From a virus, in the IMG/VR virus record IMGVR_UViG_3300006121_000012, positions 1 through 46,733 of that record: a stretch of 46,733 bases of DNA; one strand, written 5' to 3'. The notes beneath the pieces are model-generated. The model saw only the letters and a program-made list of their open reading frames with translations. It made no database searches and was not told the origin of the DNA. The position numbers were made by a program, and so were the translations under genes. Position 1 is the stretch's first letter. The number at the start of each line of letters is the position of its first letter. Below are positions 6,434 through 14,399 of the stretch, one piece after another.

Positions 6434-6829
6434 TTAAAACGTAAAATCGTAATATTTTTCCATTTGTCCGATTCTTAATCCCCCAGTACCTTTTACCCAT
6501 CTATTGGTTTCGGGATTTCTGTAAACCCTTGTCCAATAACCAGTAGCATCTTGGCGGTAATAGCTGATGTTGCCGCCATCGGCGTAAGGTAAGTATTCAT
6601 AACTTTGAGATTCTGTAAGACCACCGCTATCGGTTCTGATGGCGTTCATTTCTTCAACCGCTATTGCAGTTAATTTGCCAATCATAAAAACTTCAGTAAT
6701 CCTGCCAGGATAGCGGTCAGTCCAACCAAGCATTGTTACGCCCATGCCTACTTCTGGGTTTGGTTGACCATTTGTGCTACGAGCATAAATGTTGTTGATG
6801 AGGCTTGCAGTTTGTGTTCCGATTTTCAT
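6434..6829 (-). CDS. Conserved phage protein, first gene of leftward operon (131 aa)
   Basis: Begins MKIGTQTASLINNIYAR; beta-rich, with the segment GMGVTMLGWTDRYPGRI and several Tyr/Arg pairs near the C-terminus (YYRQDATGYWTRVYRNPE). Similar small proteins occur in many phages and plasmid-like elements, without known function. It is the promoter-proximal gene of the leftward operon, about 57 nt below the predicted -10, so it is likely expressed first. Confidence 0.65.
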   Translation of the reverse strand: MKIGTQTASLINNIYARSTNGQPNPEVGMGVTMLGWTDRYPGRITEVFMIGKLTAIAVEEMNAIRTDSGGLTESQSYEYLPYADGGNISYYRQDATGYWTRVYRNPETNRWVKGTGGLRIGQMEKYYDFTF

Positions 6830-6859
6830 TTTTTTTCCTTTTTAAGTTTTTATTAAAAA

Positions 6860-6879
6860 CATCAGTTTCTGTCCTGATG
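6860..6879. promoter_or_regulatory. Inverted repeat CATCAG/CTGATG in the leftward leader
   Basis: Arms CATCAG (6860-6865) and CTGATG (6874-6879) flank an 8-base loop. It lies between the predicted leftward promoter and its first gene, so it could be an operator or an mRNA hairpin. Confidence 0.4.
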
Positions 6880-6885
6880 CTTCTT

Positions 6886-6915
6886 ATTGTCTACGAAATT
6901 TGACAAAATAAACAA
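6886..6915 (-). promoter_or_regulatory. Possible leftward early promoter
   Basis: On the minus strand TTGTTT (6915-6910) and GACAAT (6891-6886) are separated by 18 bp, a sigma70-like pair upstream of the leftward operon. Both boxes have mismatches to consensus, so this is tentative. Confidence 0.35.
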
Positions 6916-6940
6916 AAAACCCGATAAATATTTCAATGTG

Positions 6941-6971
6941 TTGTTTTTTTATCAACATTTGTTGATACAAT
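6941..6971 (+). promoter_or_regulatory. Rightward promoter with a palindromic operator upstream of the Cro-like gene
   Basis: A perfect inverted repeat ATCAACA-TT-TGTTGAT (6951-6966) lies between TTGTTT (6941-6946) and TACAAT (6966-6971), spaced 19 bp. The gene starts at 6978, so transcripts from this promoter would be nearly leaderless. Repression by occupation of the operator between the promoter boxes, probably by the product of the adjacent gene, is inference. Confidence 0.55.
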
Positions 6972-6977
6972 TACAAC

Positions 6978-7139
6978 ATGGACATTCAAAAAGCAATAGA
7001 ACTAGCAGGAAGTCAAAGCAAATTAGCCCGAATATTAGGAGTATCTAGGGCGGTTGTCCATTCTTGGACAAAAAGAAGTTTGCCTGAAATGCGAATTTGG
7101 CAATTAAAAGTATTGCGACCTGAATGGTTTAAGTTATAA
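6978..7139 (+). CDS. Cro/YdaS-like HTH regulator (53 aa)
   Basis: MDIQKAIELAGSQSKLARIL followed by GVSRAVVHSWTKR is a canonical helix-turn-helix of the short Cro/YdaS antitoxin-like type (the turn at residues 20-23, recognition helix about 23-32). The LPEMRIWQL tail is also typical of Cro-like proteins. At 53 aa it is complete for this class. It stands alone between the two divergent operons beside a perfect operator-like palindrome, which suits control of early gene expression in a phage without a visible CI repressor or integrase. Confidence 0.8.
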   Translation: MDIQKAIELAGSQSKLARILGVSRAVVHSWTKRSLPEMRIWQLKVLRPEWFKL

Positions 7140-7238
7140 TTTTTTTCAAATACGGCTAGGGTAGCTCCCGAAAAGACGATTCGTTACCGTCCTGCCGACA
7201 TTGTTTTAGTAACGGCAACCAATTAACGTAAGGTTTAA
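7140..7238 (+). other. Leader region with inverted repeat CGTTAC/GTAACG
   Basis: This 99-base non-coding stretch precedes the rightward early operon. It holds CGTTAC (7182-7187) and GTAACG (7209-7214), separated by 21 bases, plus a small GGG..CCC pairing at 7160-7169. There is no T-tract, so it is not an obvious terminator; a structured leader or regulator site is possible. Confidence 0.35.
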
Positions 7239-7472
7239 ATGGCAACATTAACTCTCAAAAAAGCCAAACCTATTGGCGAAATTTCTCTCCCCAATCTTGA
7301 TGGCAAATTTGTCGTTATGCGACAGTCTCGCCATGTCAAATCATTTAGATTTACCTGTTACATGGATACGCATGAACAAGCCATGCGTGAAGCTAATAGG
7401 TTAACAAAAGCTAACCAAACAGAGCGTTATCTTGTGCTTCAAGTACAAGGTTCCGCTGATTGGGAGGCTTAA
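7239..7472 (+). CDS. Hypothetical early protein (77 aa)
   Basis: Begins MATLTLKKAKPIGEISLP, then a beta-rich stretch and a basic helical middle (DTHEQAMREANRLTKAN). No known domain. It is the first gene of the rightward early operon and its TAA overlaps the next ATG (TAATG). Confidence 0.6.
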   Translation: MATLTLKKAKPIGEISLPNLDGKFVVMRQSRHVKSFRFTCYMDTHEQAMREANRLTKANQTERYLVLQVQGSADWEA

Positions 7473-8236
7473 TGCACTATTACAAATTTAATATTGCCGA
7501 TTATCGGAAAGATACGGGGCATTTAAATACTATCGAGCATGGCATTTATCGTCAGCTTATTGATTGGTATTATTTGGATGAAAAACCAATCCCACATGAA
7601 ACCCAAGTGGTTATCAGGCGGTTACGTTTGGGTTCTGACGAGGAAAAATATTTAGAAATAATCCTTAAAGAATTCTTTAAAAATACGTCCAAAGGATATG
7701 TACATACAAGAATTGAAGTTGATATTCATGGTTATCAAGAAAATTCTGATAAAAATAGAGCCAATGGAAAGCTAGGTGGCAGACCAAAGAAAACCCAGTC
7801 GGTTATTTCTGGGTTATTAAATGAAACCGAATCAAAAGGCAACCATAAACCATTAACCATTAACCAAGAACCATTAACCAATATAAATACTATACAGGCG
7901 GGAAACAAGTTTCCCCCTTGTCCTAGTCAGCAGATTTTAGAATTATGGAAAAAGCATTTGCCACATTTAACGCAACCCAGAACCTGGGAAGGCAATCGGC
8001 AGTCAAACCTTAAAAACCGTTGGATACAGGCAAGCAAGCACTCCGATTACTCTGACGGCTACACAAACTTAGAAGAAGGCATCCATTGGTGGGATTCCTT
8101 TTTTGAGTACATCGCAAAAGACACAAAACTGGCAAGCGGTTTCGAGAGCAAGGATAGAACCTGGAAGCCAGATTTGGAGTGGGTGGTAAATGCAAGCAAT
8201 TTTCAAAAAATTATTGATGGGAAGTACAACAAATGA
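7472..8236 (+). CDS. DUF1376 (YdaU-like) replication protein
   Basis: A 254-aa protein. The ATG at 7472 is chosen over an in-frame TTG at 7460 because GGGAGG sits 4 nt upstream and the ATG overlaps the preceding stop. The N-terminus HYYKFNIADYRKDTGHL with EHGIYRQLIDWYYLDEKPIP is the DUF1376 signature. The domain ends in NRANGKLGGRPKKTQ, then a linker and a Trp-rich C-terminal region. DUF1376/YdaU proteins lie in phage replication modules and resemble replisome organisers with a winged-helix fold. With no polymerase or helicase visible, this is the best candidate for the origin-binding or helicase-recruiting protein. Confidence 0.85.
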   Translation: MHYYKFNIADYRKDTGHLNTIEHGIYRQLIDWYYLDEKPIPHETQVVIRRLRLGSDEEKYLEIILKEFFKNTSKGYVHTRIEVDIHGYQENSDKNRANGKLGGRPKKTQSVISGLLNETESKGNHKPLTINQEPLTNINTIQAGNKFPPCPSQQILELWKKHLPHLTQPRTWEGNRQSNLKNRWIQASKHSDYSDGYTNLEEGIHWWDSFFEYIAKDTKLASGFESKDRTWKPDLEWVVNASNFQKIIDGKYNK

Positions 8237-8535
8237 GTTTTAAAAAATCAACAACGCAAGAATCAGAAGTTGACGATTCAAAGTATTATTGTTCTGTATC
8301 AGGATGCGGGGCAAGATGGTCAATCAACCTTGGGATACCAAAATGTTCGTATCACCAATGGAACAGGGATACGCATAGTGGATACGAAAATATTTACATG
8401 AAGTTGGAAACCCCAATTAATGACGGCAGGGATTGGGCACGATTGATACTTCAAAAATATCAGATGGGTTATAAAGTCAGACCTATCAGCTTAAAATTTG
8501 CTAAAGAAGCATTAAGGATTACAGTTGAAACTTGA
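8233..8535 (+). CDS. Hypothetical protein with possible zinc knuckle (100 aa)
   Basis: Begins MSFKKSTTQESEVDDSKYY. The segment YCSVSGCGARWSINLG followed by PKCSYHQW gives a Cys-x4-Cys then Cys-x2-His pattern likely to bind zinc. The start overlaps the DUF1376 stop. Position directly after the replication protein suggests a helper in replication, but no homology-based function can be given. Confidence 0.65.
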   Translation: MSFKKSTTQESEVDDSKYYCSVSGCGARWSINLGIPKCSYHQWNRDTHSGYENIYMKLETPINDGRDWARLILQKYQMGYKVRPISLKFAKEALRITVET

Positions 8536-8707
8536 GCAAATGACCTGGAATGAATTTGAGGAAGAACTATTACAGTTTTATGCTCAATTGGCAAATTCAA
8601 AAGGTTGGATTGATGAAGCAAGGCGGGCGGTCAGGCAAGTTGAAAAGTTATTTCCTGGTTTTGGTCAAAAAGTAGCTAAACGAATGAAAGAATTAAAAAA
8701 TGAATGA
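8525..8707 (+). CDS. Hypothetical protein (60 aa)
   Basis: The best-supported start is TTG at 8525 with AAGGA 6 nt upstream; an ATG at 8540 (MTWNEFEEELL) is the alternative. A wholly helical acidic/basic protein ending FGQKVAKRMKELKNE. It overlaps both neighbours. Function unknown. Confidence 0.6.
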   Translation: MKLEQMTWNEFEEELLQFYAQLANSKGWIDEARRAVRQVEKLFPGFGQKVAKRMKELKNE

Positions 8708-8954
8708 TGAAATACGCAAAAAAATAGTACATATCAATGCTGATATGGCTAAAAAAACGCAAACAATAACCATGTCAGTTGATGAATGGTTTATGGAATA
8801 TTCTGAAAGACTAGCAAAAGAAATATTAGAACATTGCATAAAAATCGTGACTGAAGAAGAATTCAAGATATTCAAAACAATTGCGCATCCAGAAGTTGGA
8901 ACGTTTACGCCGTACATTGCAATGGAACTTAAAAACCAATTGGGGGAATTATGA
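8700..8954 (+). CDS. Hypothetical protein (84 aa)
   Basis: Begins MNDEIRKKIVHINADMAKK; helical, with DEWFMEYSERLAKEILEHC in the middle. Starts inside the end of the previous gene and overlaps the next start by 4 nt. No domain recognised. Confidence 0.6.
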   Translation: MNDEIRKKIVHINADMAKKTQTITMSVDEWFMEYSERLAKEILEHCIKIVTEEEFKIFKTIAHPEVGTFTPYIAMELKNQLGEL

Positions 8955-9121
8955 AAGTATTATCAACGCCATCAGAATACATTTCTCAGAAGATGATGAT
9001 GAACTATTATTTGTTTCTTGCTGAAAATGAATTTATTGAAGGTAATGACCAAACAAGTTGGGAATGGTTATTTAAATATGCTCAATACAGATACAGTATT
9101 GACCAAATGGTGTTTGATTAA
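8951..9121 (+). CDS. Hypothetical protein (56 aa)
   Basis: Begins MKVLSTPSEYISQKMM and is rich in Tyr, Met and Trp (ends QYRYSIDQMVFD). GGGGGAATT precedes the ATG, which overlaps the previous stop; its TAA overlaps the next ATG (TAATG). Function unknown. Confidence 0.6.
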   Translation: MKVLSTPSEYISQKMMMNYYLFLAENEFIEGNDQTSWEWLFKYAQYRYSIDQMVFD

Positions 9122-9408
9122 TGCGCAGGGCGGCTAGGCGGGACGAAAATGAGCCAGATATTATTAAAGCACTCAGACAAGTTGGAGCATGTGTTTATCC
9201 AATGGATGAACCATGCGATTTATTGGTTGGATTCCGTAACCAAACAATTTTGATGGAAATTAAAAATCCAAAAAATAATTACGGTAAAAAAGGGTTTAAC
9301 AAAAATCAACGTGAATTTTTTGAAAGTTGGCGAGGCGGTATTTATTTCGCAGTTGATTCAGTTGATGCCGCACTCAGGGTTTTAAATGTAATAAAGGAAA
9401 TTAAATGA
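9121..9408 (+). CDS. VRR-NUC family nuclease
   Basis: A 95-aa single-domain PD-(D/E)XK nuclease of the VRR-NUC type. The core shows Glu11 (NEPDIIKALRQ), Asp33 in CDLLVG, the Glu46-x-Lys48 pair in LMEIKNP, and Gln63 in NKNQREFFE, in the order and spacing of the family. Such phage proteins are thought to be structure-specific endonucleases, possibly Holliday-junction resolving, and would fit recombination-dependent replication with RecT and the YqaJ exonuclease. TAATG and ATGA overlaps link it to both neighbours. Confidence 0.85.
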   Translation: MRRAARRDENEPDIIKALRQVGACVYPMDEPCDLLVGFRNQTILMEIKNPKNNYGKKGFNKNQREFFESWRGGIYFAVDSVDAALRVLNVIKEIK

Positions 9409-9605
9409 CAAAAGTTGAAGCAGTTGTATTACTAACCGAACATTTTAGCGAAGGATTAGTTAGAACTATTATTGATGCAATAGTTGAAGATGAACGTGAG
9501 GAATGTGCAAAGGTGTGTGATGCTATGGATAGCATAAGCGATTACTACACATTAAGGGTTGAGTTAGTTTGTGCTCAAGCTATTCGTGCAAGGGGACAAG
9601 AATGA
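9405..9605 (+). CDS. Hypothetical helical protein (66 aa)
   Basis: Begins MTKVEAVVLLTEHFSEG, continues with IIDAIVEDEREECAKVCDAM and ends QAIRARGQE. The pattern EREECAKVCDAM is widespread in short phage proteins of unknown role. Overlaps both neighbours by 4 nt. Confidence 0.65.
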   Translation: MTKVEAVVLLTEHFSEGLVRTIIDAIVEDEREECAKVCDAMDSISDYYTLRVELVCAQAIRARGQE

Positions 9606-9937
9606 GTGAAGCACCACATAAAGCCGTTGATTTCATTAGGGATAACGCCGCCGCATTTGGTAAAGCTAAATCCAACAGGGTATTTTTGGAAGAATTTAGG
9701 AAATCCAAAAAAGCATTACTTATGAAAGATGCGCTTTTAAAAGGGATTGAAGCCGCCAACGCCCAAGAACGTGAAGCATACGCAGACCCTGAATACGAAA
9801 AACTGCTAAAAGGGCTTGCAGAAGCCATCGAAACCGAAGAAACGCTAAAGTGGCAAATGACCGCCGCAAGCCTGAAAGTTGAGATTTGGCGAACCGAAGA
9901 AGCTACAAACAGGGTTCAAGACAGGGCGCACCAATGA
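9602..9937 (+). CDS. Conserved phage protein (111 aa)
   Basis: The ATG at 9602 overlaps the previous stop (ATGA); an upstream GTG frame extension is less likely. It begins MSEAPHKAVDFIRDNAAAFG and contains YLEEFRKSKKALLMK-like FLEEFRKSKKALLMKDA, then QEREAYADPEYEKLL and LKVEIWRTEEA. This ordered set of motifs defines a helical protein family common in phages of betaproteobacteria, just upstream of an HNH/Ref-like gene. Function not established. Confidence 0.75.
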   Translation: MSEAPHKAVDFIRDNAAAFGKAKSNRVFLEEFRKSKKALLMKDALLKGIEAANAQEREAYADPEYEKLLKGLAEAIETEETLKWQMTAASLKVEIWRTEEATNRVQDRAHQ

Positions 9938-10206
9938 ACTCCAAGCTAACCCAAGCGGACAGGGATTATTTGTTTCATGTGAAACAATTACCCTGCGGAG
10001 TATGCGAAGCACCCCCGCCATCGTCCGCACATCACATTAAACAGGGGCTACACCATACCTGCATACCCCTTTGCGCCGATTGTCACCAGGGCGGTTTTAA
10101 CGGCATACATGGACAAAGGCGCATCTGGAACATAAAGAAACTGGATGAACTAATAGTTCTCAACAACACCATCAAAAAGCTATTTCAGAAGTATGATATT
10201 ATTTAA
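9934..10206 (+). CDS. HNH-like/Ref-type zinc-binding protein (90 aa)
   Basis: Start at the ATG overlapping the previous stop (9934). The protein has LPCGVCEAPPPSSAHHIKQG, then CIPLCADCHQGGFNGIHG, giving two Cys pairs plus His-His and Cys-His motifs arranged as in phage HNH-like recombination proteins (Ref/DUF968/NinG-like). A zinc-stabilised nuclease or recombination role is inferred from this cluster. It lies at the end of the replication/recombination block. Confidence 0.7.
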   Translation: MNSKLTQADRDYLFHVKQLPCGVCEAPPPSSAHHIKQGLHHTCIPLCADCHQGGFNGIHGQRRIWNIKKLDELIVLNNTIKKLFQKYDII

Positions 10207-10230
10207 AAATAATATATTAGGGGGTATCCA

Positions 10231-10467
10231 ATGGCATCATTCAACGCAGTTCAAAAGGTAGAAAAGTTTTTATTAACAAACCCTGGCAAGAAAACCCTTG
10301 CAGAAATCAGGGATGGTAGCGAAGCGTTAAGATCACAGGACGTAAGCATGGCACTCAATTACCTGCTACGCAAGGAAAGGGTAACAAGGGAAGTCGTTAA
10401 AAACACAAACCCAAACGGTCGCAAAACAGTATTCTTGTACACCTACAAAGAACCAGTAACACAATAA
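10231..10467 (+). CDS. Small winged-helix-like protein (78 aa)
   Basis: Begins MASFNAVQKVEKFLL, then KTLAEIRDGSEALRSQDVSMALNYLLRKERVTREV, which reads as a helix-turn-helix followed by a beta wing ending TVFLYTYKEP. AGGGGG precedes the ATG. It is the last gene before the terminase genes and may act in the early-to-late switch; that role is inference. Confidence 0.6.
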   Translation: MASFNAVQKVEKFLLTNPGKKTLAEIRDGSEALRSQDVSMALNYLLRKERVTREVVKNTNPNGRKTVFLYTYKEPVTQ

Positions 10468-10471
10468 TATT

Positions 10472-11023
10472 ATGGGCAGAAAAAGCAAGCTATCACCCGA
10501 ACAATGGGAAGAAATTAAGAGAAGGCACATTGTCCTTGGGGAATCTGTTAACTCGCTTGCCAAGATGTATGGTGTTAACGAAAAAACCATTCGGATATAT
10601 TTAGGACAAAATAAAACTCCGAAGCAGTCCGAAACTCCGAACTCGGAACAAAAAACCATTAAGGAAGCCATTCAGGATGCTTCAATAACGGTCATAGAAG
10701 CCCTCAAGTCAACAGGATTGCCCGAAGATGACCAAAGGATAGCCCTTGAACTTGCAAACACTCTGACAAGCGTTAAAAGCAAGCTGAGTGAGACTGCAAA
10801 CAATAATCTAATCGTAGCCCTTGAGTTGTCCAAAATATCCAGGGAAGGCGTAAAGCATATAAAAAGTGAAACAGGCGTTGATGTTGATATGCTCAAGCAA
10901 TTACAAGTATTAGGAAACGTCACAAACAATTTTGCGTTCCTGGGCAATGAAGTTAACAAGTCAGCCAAAGCCAAAATCGAAGTTGATAACGACCTGCTGA
11001 TCGAAGGCGGATTACCTTTGTGA
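10472..11023 (+). CDS. terS: Terminase small subunit
   Basis: A 183-aa protein with an N-terminal helix-turn-helix (WEEIKRRHIVLGESVNSLAK, then YGVNEKTIRIYLGQN, residues about 12-50), followed by a long helical oligomerisation region. Position immediately upstream of the large terminase with a 4-nt overlap, and length, fit the DNA-recognition subunit of the packaging motor. Confidence 0.85.
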   Translation: MGRKSKLSPEQWEEIKRRHIVLGESVNSLAKMYGVNEKTIRIYLGQNKTPKQSETPNSEQKTIKEAIQDASITVIEALKSTGLPEDDQRIALELANTLTSVKSKLSETANNNLIVALELSKISREGVKHIKSETGVDVDMLKQLQVLGNVTNNFAFLGNEVNKSAKAKIEVDNDLLIEGGLPL

Positions 11024-12306
11024 AAATAATACTACCAACCCTGCACAGTGGTCAGGTCGATATATTTAAACAACGTACCAGGGCGAATATTGTCAGGTGC
11101 GGTCGGCGATGGGGAAAGACTAAGCTACTGGAAACAATCGCTTGTAATTCGGCGGCGTTTGGCGAATCGGTAGGAATATTTGCCCCTGAATACAGGCAGT
11201 TGCAAGAACCTTGGGATCATATTAAGGAAATCCTGCAACCTATTATTATTTCATCCTCCAGGAGTGAGGGAACAATTAAGGTTAGGTCAGCCAACGGAAA
11301 ACAAGGCAAAGTTGATTTTTGGATACTGAATGACAATGAATTAGCAGGTCGAGGGCGGGAATATAACAAAACTTTGGTGGATGAGGCGGCGTTTACGAAG
11401 TCACCCCAAATGCTCGATATTTGGCGCAAGTCGATTAAGCCCACAATGTTGACCACTAAAGGCACTTCATGGGTATTTAGTACGCCCAACGGTATAGATG
11501 CCGAAAACTTCTTTTATGAGGCTTGCAACAACCCCGAAATGGGTTTTACGGAGTTTCATGCCCCAACCAGTACAAATCCTTATGTACCCGCAGATGAACT
11601 CGAAAAAGAACGCCTGGTCAATCATCCCCTGGTATTTAAGCAGGAGTTTTTAGCCGAATTTGTAGATTGGTCAGGAGTTGCGTTTTTTTCGATGGACAAA
11701 ATGCTTGTGGATGGCAAGCCAGTACCCTACCCTCAAAAATGCGATGGTGTTTATGCGGTGATTGATACTGCGGTGAAATCAGGCAAAGAACACGATGGAA
11801 CTGCAATTATTTATATCGCAATGAATAAGTATTATGGTCATCCCCTAGTAATACTTGACTGGGATATTGTGCAAATTGACGGTGCAATGCTTGAAAATTG
11901 GATGCCAAGCGTTTTCAGCAGACTAGAAGAATTGTCCAAGGCAACCAGTTGCAAGCTAGGTGTAGTTGGCAGTTTTATTGAGGATGCGGCGGCAGGTTCA
12001 ATACTACTTCAGCAGGGGCGAACCAGGGGATGGAATACTCATGCAATAGATAGTAAACTCACTTCAGTTGGAAAAGATGAACGTGCAATTAGCGTTTCTG
12101 GTCATTTTCACCAAGAAAAGATTAAAATCAGCGATTATGCGTTCGATAAGGTCGTTAATTTTAAAGGCGCAAGCAGAAATCACTTGATTACTCAGGTCAC
12201 AGGCTTTAGGATTGGCGATAAAGATGCGCACAAAAGAGCAGACGATTTGCTTGACGTTTTCACTTATGGGATAGCAATTGGAGTTGGTGATAAATATGGC
12301 TACTAA
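11020..12306 (+). CDS. terL: Terminase large subunit
   Basis: A 428-aa packaging ATPase/nuclease starting at GTG 11020, overlapping the TerS stop. The ATPase domain has Walker A RCGRRWGKTK (residues 26-35), Walker B TLVDEA with Asp121-Glu122, and coupling motif FSTPNG (153-158). The nuclease domain shows acidic residues Asp249 (AVIDTA), Asp322 (FIEDAA) and Asp409 (KRADDLLD). It docks on the portal and cuts concatemeric DNA. The subfamily (headful or cos) cannot be assigned here; circular assembly favours headful packaging. Confidence 0.96.
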   Translation: MKIILPTLHSGQVDIFKQRTRANIVRCGRRWGKTKLLETIACNSAAFGESVGIFAPEYRQLQEPWDHIKEILQPIIISSSRSEGTIKVRSANGKQGKVDFWILNDNELAGRGREYNKTLVDEAAFTKSPQMLDIWRKSIKPTMLTTKGTSWVFSTPNGIDAENFFYEACNNPEMGFTEFHAPTSTNPYVPADELEKERLVNHPLVFKQEFLAEFVDWSGVAFFSMDKMLVDGKPVPYPQKCDGVYAVIDTAVKSGKEHDGTAIIYIAMNKYYGHPLVILDWDIVQIDGAMLENWMPSVFSRLEELSKATSCKLGVVGSFIEDAAAGSILLQQGRTRGWNTHAIDSKLTSVGKDERAISVSGHFHQEKIKISDYAFDKVVNFKGASRNHLITQVTGFRIGDKDAHKRADDLLDVFTYGIAIGVGDKYGY

Positions 12307-12315
12307 AGGATAAAT

Positions 12316-13728
12316 ATGTCATACGTTACAGTAAGTAATACTGCCGTTAATTCGGAATTGATGCAGATTTTAGAAGCCAATGAAATCCAACCAGGTTCAG
12401 ATTTAGGCTATCAGCTATGTAAGTTATTGTGGGAATTTCACCCACTTGGCGGGAAATTGGTTGAAAAGCCAATCAAATTAGCCCTATCTAAGCCCCGAAT
12501 CATTGCGGTGGATGCCGAACCCAAAGATATGCTTGTTGATGCGTTTAACAGGGAATGGGAAAGTCTTGGCGCAACGGCGCACATTCGTGACACCATGTTT
12601 CTGAAAAGGGTTTACGGTGCATCAGCTATCGTTTACGGCGCACCCAATATTCCAACAACAGAGCCAATTGACCCTTGGAAACTTTCCGAACTTAATTTGT
12701 ATTTCAACCAATTAGACCCGCTGAACTTGGCGGGTTCTATCGTTACCAACCAGAACCCCAATGCTCCAGATTTTCAAAAGCCATTACCTTACACAACTGC
12801 CGCAGGTCAACCTTATCATCCAAGCCGTTCAGTTGTGCTATTTAATGGCACTCCTATTTATTTAAGTTTCCAATCGTCAGGATTTGGTTTTACTGGTCGT
12901 TCAGTATTCCAAAGGGCTTTATACCCAATGAAGTCGTTTGTTCAGTCGATGGTGACTGATGACCTAGTGACGTTCAAGGCGGGATTGTTAATTGCCAAGC
13001 AAAAACCCGCAGGTTCAATTGTTAATCGTTTGATGCAGACTGCCGCAGGTATCAAGCGCACCTATTTGCAGGAAGGCGTATCTGGCAATGTATTATCAAT
13101 TGATATTGACGAAGCCATTGAAGCGTTAAATTTGACCAATACTGATACGGCGATGACAACGGCAAGAAATAATATTATTGCTAATATTGCCGCCGCCTCA
13201 GATGTTCCCGCTTTACTGTTAAAGGACGAAGCGTTCACCCAAGGATTTGGAGAAGGTACAGAAGATGCAAAAGCAATCGTCCAATACATTGATGGAATTA
13301 GGGAGGAAATGCACTCTCTTTATAAATTCTTTGACAAAATCGTTCAACATAGAGCATGGAATAAAGATTTCTTTGAAGCCGTTAAAAACAAATATCCTGA
13401 AACGTATGACAACAAAACGTATGAAGAAGCGTTCTATCATTGGCAGGAAAAATTCGATGCTTCATGGGAATCCCTCATGGAAGAACCCGAATCAGAGAAG
13501 GTCAAAGTTTCGGATATTAAATTAAAAGGTATGACCGAAATACTGCGCACGATGTTGCCAGTTATTGACCCAATGAACAGGGCAAAATTGATGGAATGGG
13601 CGCAAGATAATATCAATGAAATGCCTGATATGTTCCAAAGCCACTTGGATTTGGATATTGAAAATCTAATGGATTATGAGCCGCCTACCCCAATGCCTGA
13701 ACCTAAAGAACCTGCGGCAAAGGATTAA
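12316..13728 (+). CDS. Portal protein, DUF1073 type
   Basis: A 470-aa protein directly downstream of TerL with AAAGGATAAATATG at its start. N-terminal features LCKLLWEFHPLGGKLVEKP, then FNREWESLGA and FLKRVYGASAIVYG, are those of the DUF1073 portal family found in Bcep781-like myophages and many prophages. It should form the dodecameric DNA-entry vertex and docking site for the terminase. The acidic and Pro-rich C-terminus (PPTPMPEPKEPAAKD) is unremarkable. Confidence 0.9.
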   Translation: MSYVTVSNTAVNSELMQILEANEIQPGSDLGYQLCKLLWEFHPLGGKLVEKPIKLALSKPRIIAVDAEPKDMLVDAFNREWESLGATAHIRDTMFLKRVYGASAIVYGAPNIPTTEPIDPWKLSELNLYFNQLDPLNLAGSIVTNQNPNAPDFQKPLPYTTAAGQPYHPSRSVVLFNGTPIYLSFQSSGFGFTGRSVFQRALYPMKSFVQSMVTDDLVTFKAGLLIAKQKPAGSIVNRLMQTAAGIKRTYLQEGVSGNVLSIDIDEAIEALNLTNTDTAMTTARNNIIANIAAASDVPALLLKDEAFTQGFGEGTEDAKAIVQYIDGIREEMHSLYKFFDKIVQHRAWNKDFFEAVKNKYPETYDNKTYEEAFYHWQEKFDASWESLMEEPESEKVKVSDIKLKGMTEILRTMLPVIDPMNRAKLMEWAQDNINEMPDMFQSHLDLDIENLMDYEPPTPMPEPKEPAAKD

Positions 13729-13730
13729 TT

Positions 13731-14399
13731 GTGCTATTTAAAAACTTAATAAATAATACATTTGTTGTTGCAATTGATGGATTGGAACAAGATTATTTGC
13801 GAGATAAAAATTATCGAATAGCTAGGGATTCTGATTTTAAAGAATCGGAACATCCAAGAGATGCTGACGGTAAATTTGCATCATCTGGAAACACCAAAAG
13901 CCAAGAAGGTACTTTGGAAAGAATGAAAAAAGAAGTTCCAGAATCAGTTGAGAATGAAATATTTGGTGAAACTGGATATATATATTACACACCCCATAGA
14001 CCAATTGAAAATTCTCAAGAAAAAATGTTAGGCACAAAAATTAAACCTTTACATGAAAGAGTTTTTGTATCTGATAAACCATTAAGTTCTGATAAATTAA
14101 ATGACATTGAAGCAATACCAATTTCTCAAGAATCAAAGCATCAATTTGCTAAAGAATTAGCCGATTCGGGAGTTGTTGGGATGATGAACAAAGATGGTAA
14201 AAGATTTTCTTTTGTTCATAAAAGCACAAAACACGATGGAAAAATACAAATAACCTATTATGATAAAAGTGGTGCAATTCTTGATAGTCAACATAATGAT
14301 AGAGCATCGGCTATTGAAGAATTAATTGAAGGTGGATTTATGAAAATTTTGCCTGAAGAAAAAGTAGGTTCATTGATTCAAAAAGTTATGGTGGGTTAA
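13731..14399 (+). CDS. Head-region protein with N-terminal HPRDxxGKF tag (222 aa)
   Basis: GTG start at 13731, 3 nt after the portal stop. Residues 36-54 (DFKESEHPRDADGKFASSG region, HPRD at 41-44) closely match residues 38-56 of the next protein. The remainder is not recognised: mixed alpha/beta, with VVGMMNKDGKRFSFVHKST and an all-helical C-terminus. Shared N-terminal tags next to the portal suggest that both proteins are routed into the procapsid and perhaps injected with DNA. This is inference from position and motif. Confidence 0.7.
   Translation: MLFKNLINNTFVVAIDGLEQDYLRDKNYRIARDSDFKESEHPRDADGKFASSGNTKSQEGTLERMKKEVPESVENEIFGETGYIYYTPHRPIENSQEKMLGTKIKPLHERVFVSDKPLSSDKLNDIEAIPISQESKHQFAKELADSGVVGMMNKDGKRFSFVHKSTKHDGKIQITYYDKSGAILDSQHNDRASAIEELIEGGFMKILPEEKVGSLIQKVMVG

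Noticed and set aside
8010-8195. Minus-strand Cys/Arg-rich frame of 61 aa within the DUF1376 gene
   Set aside because: Shadow frame with no start signals on the strand opposite a well-supported gene.
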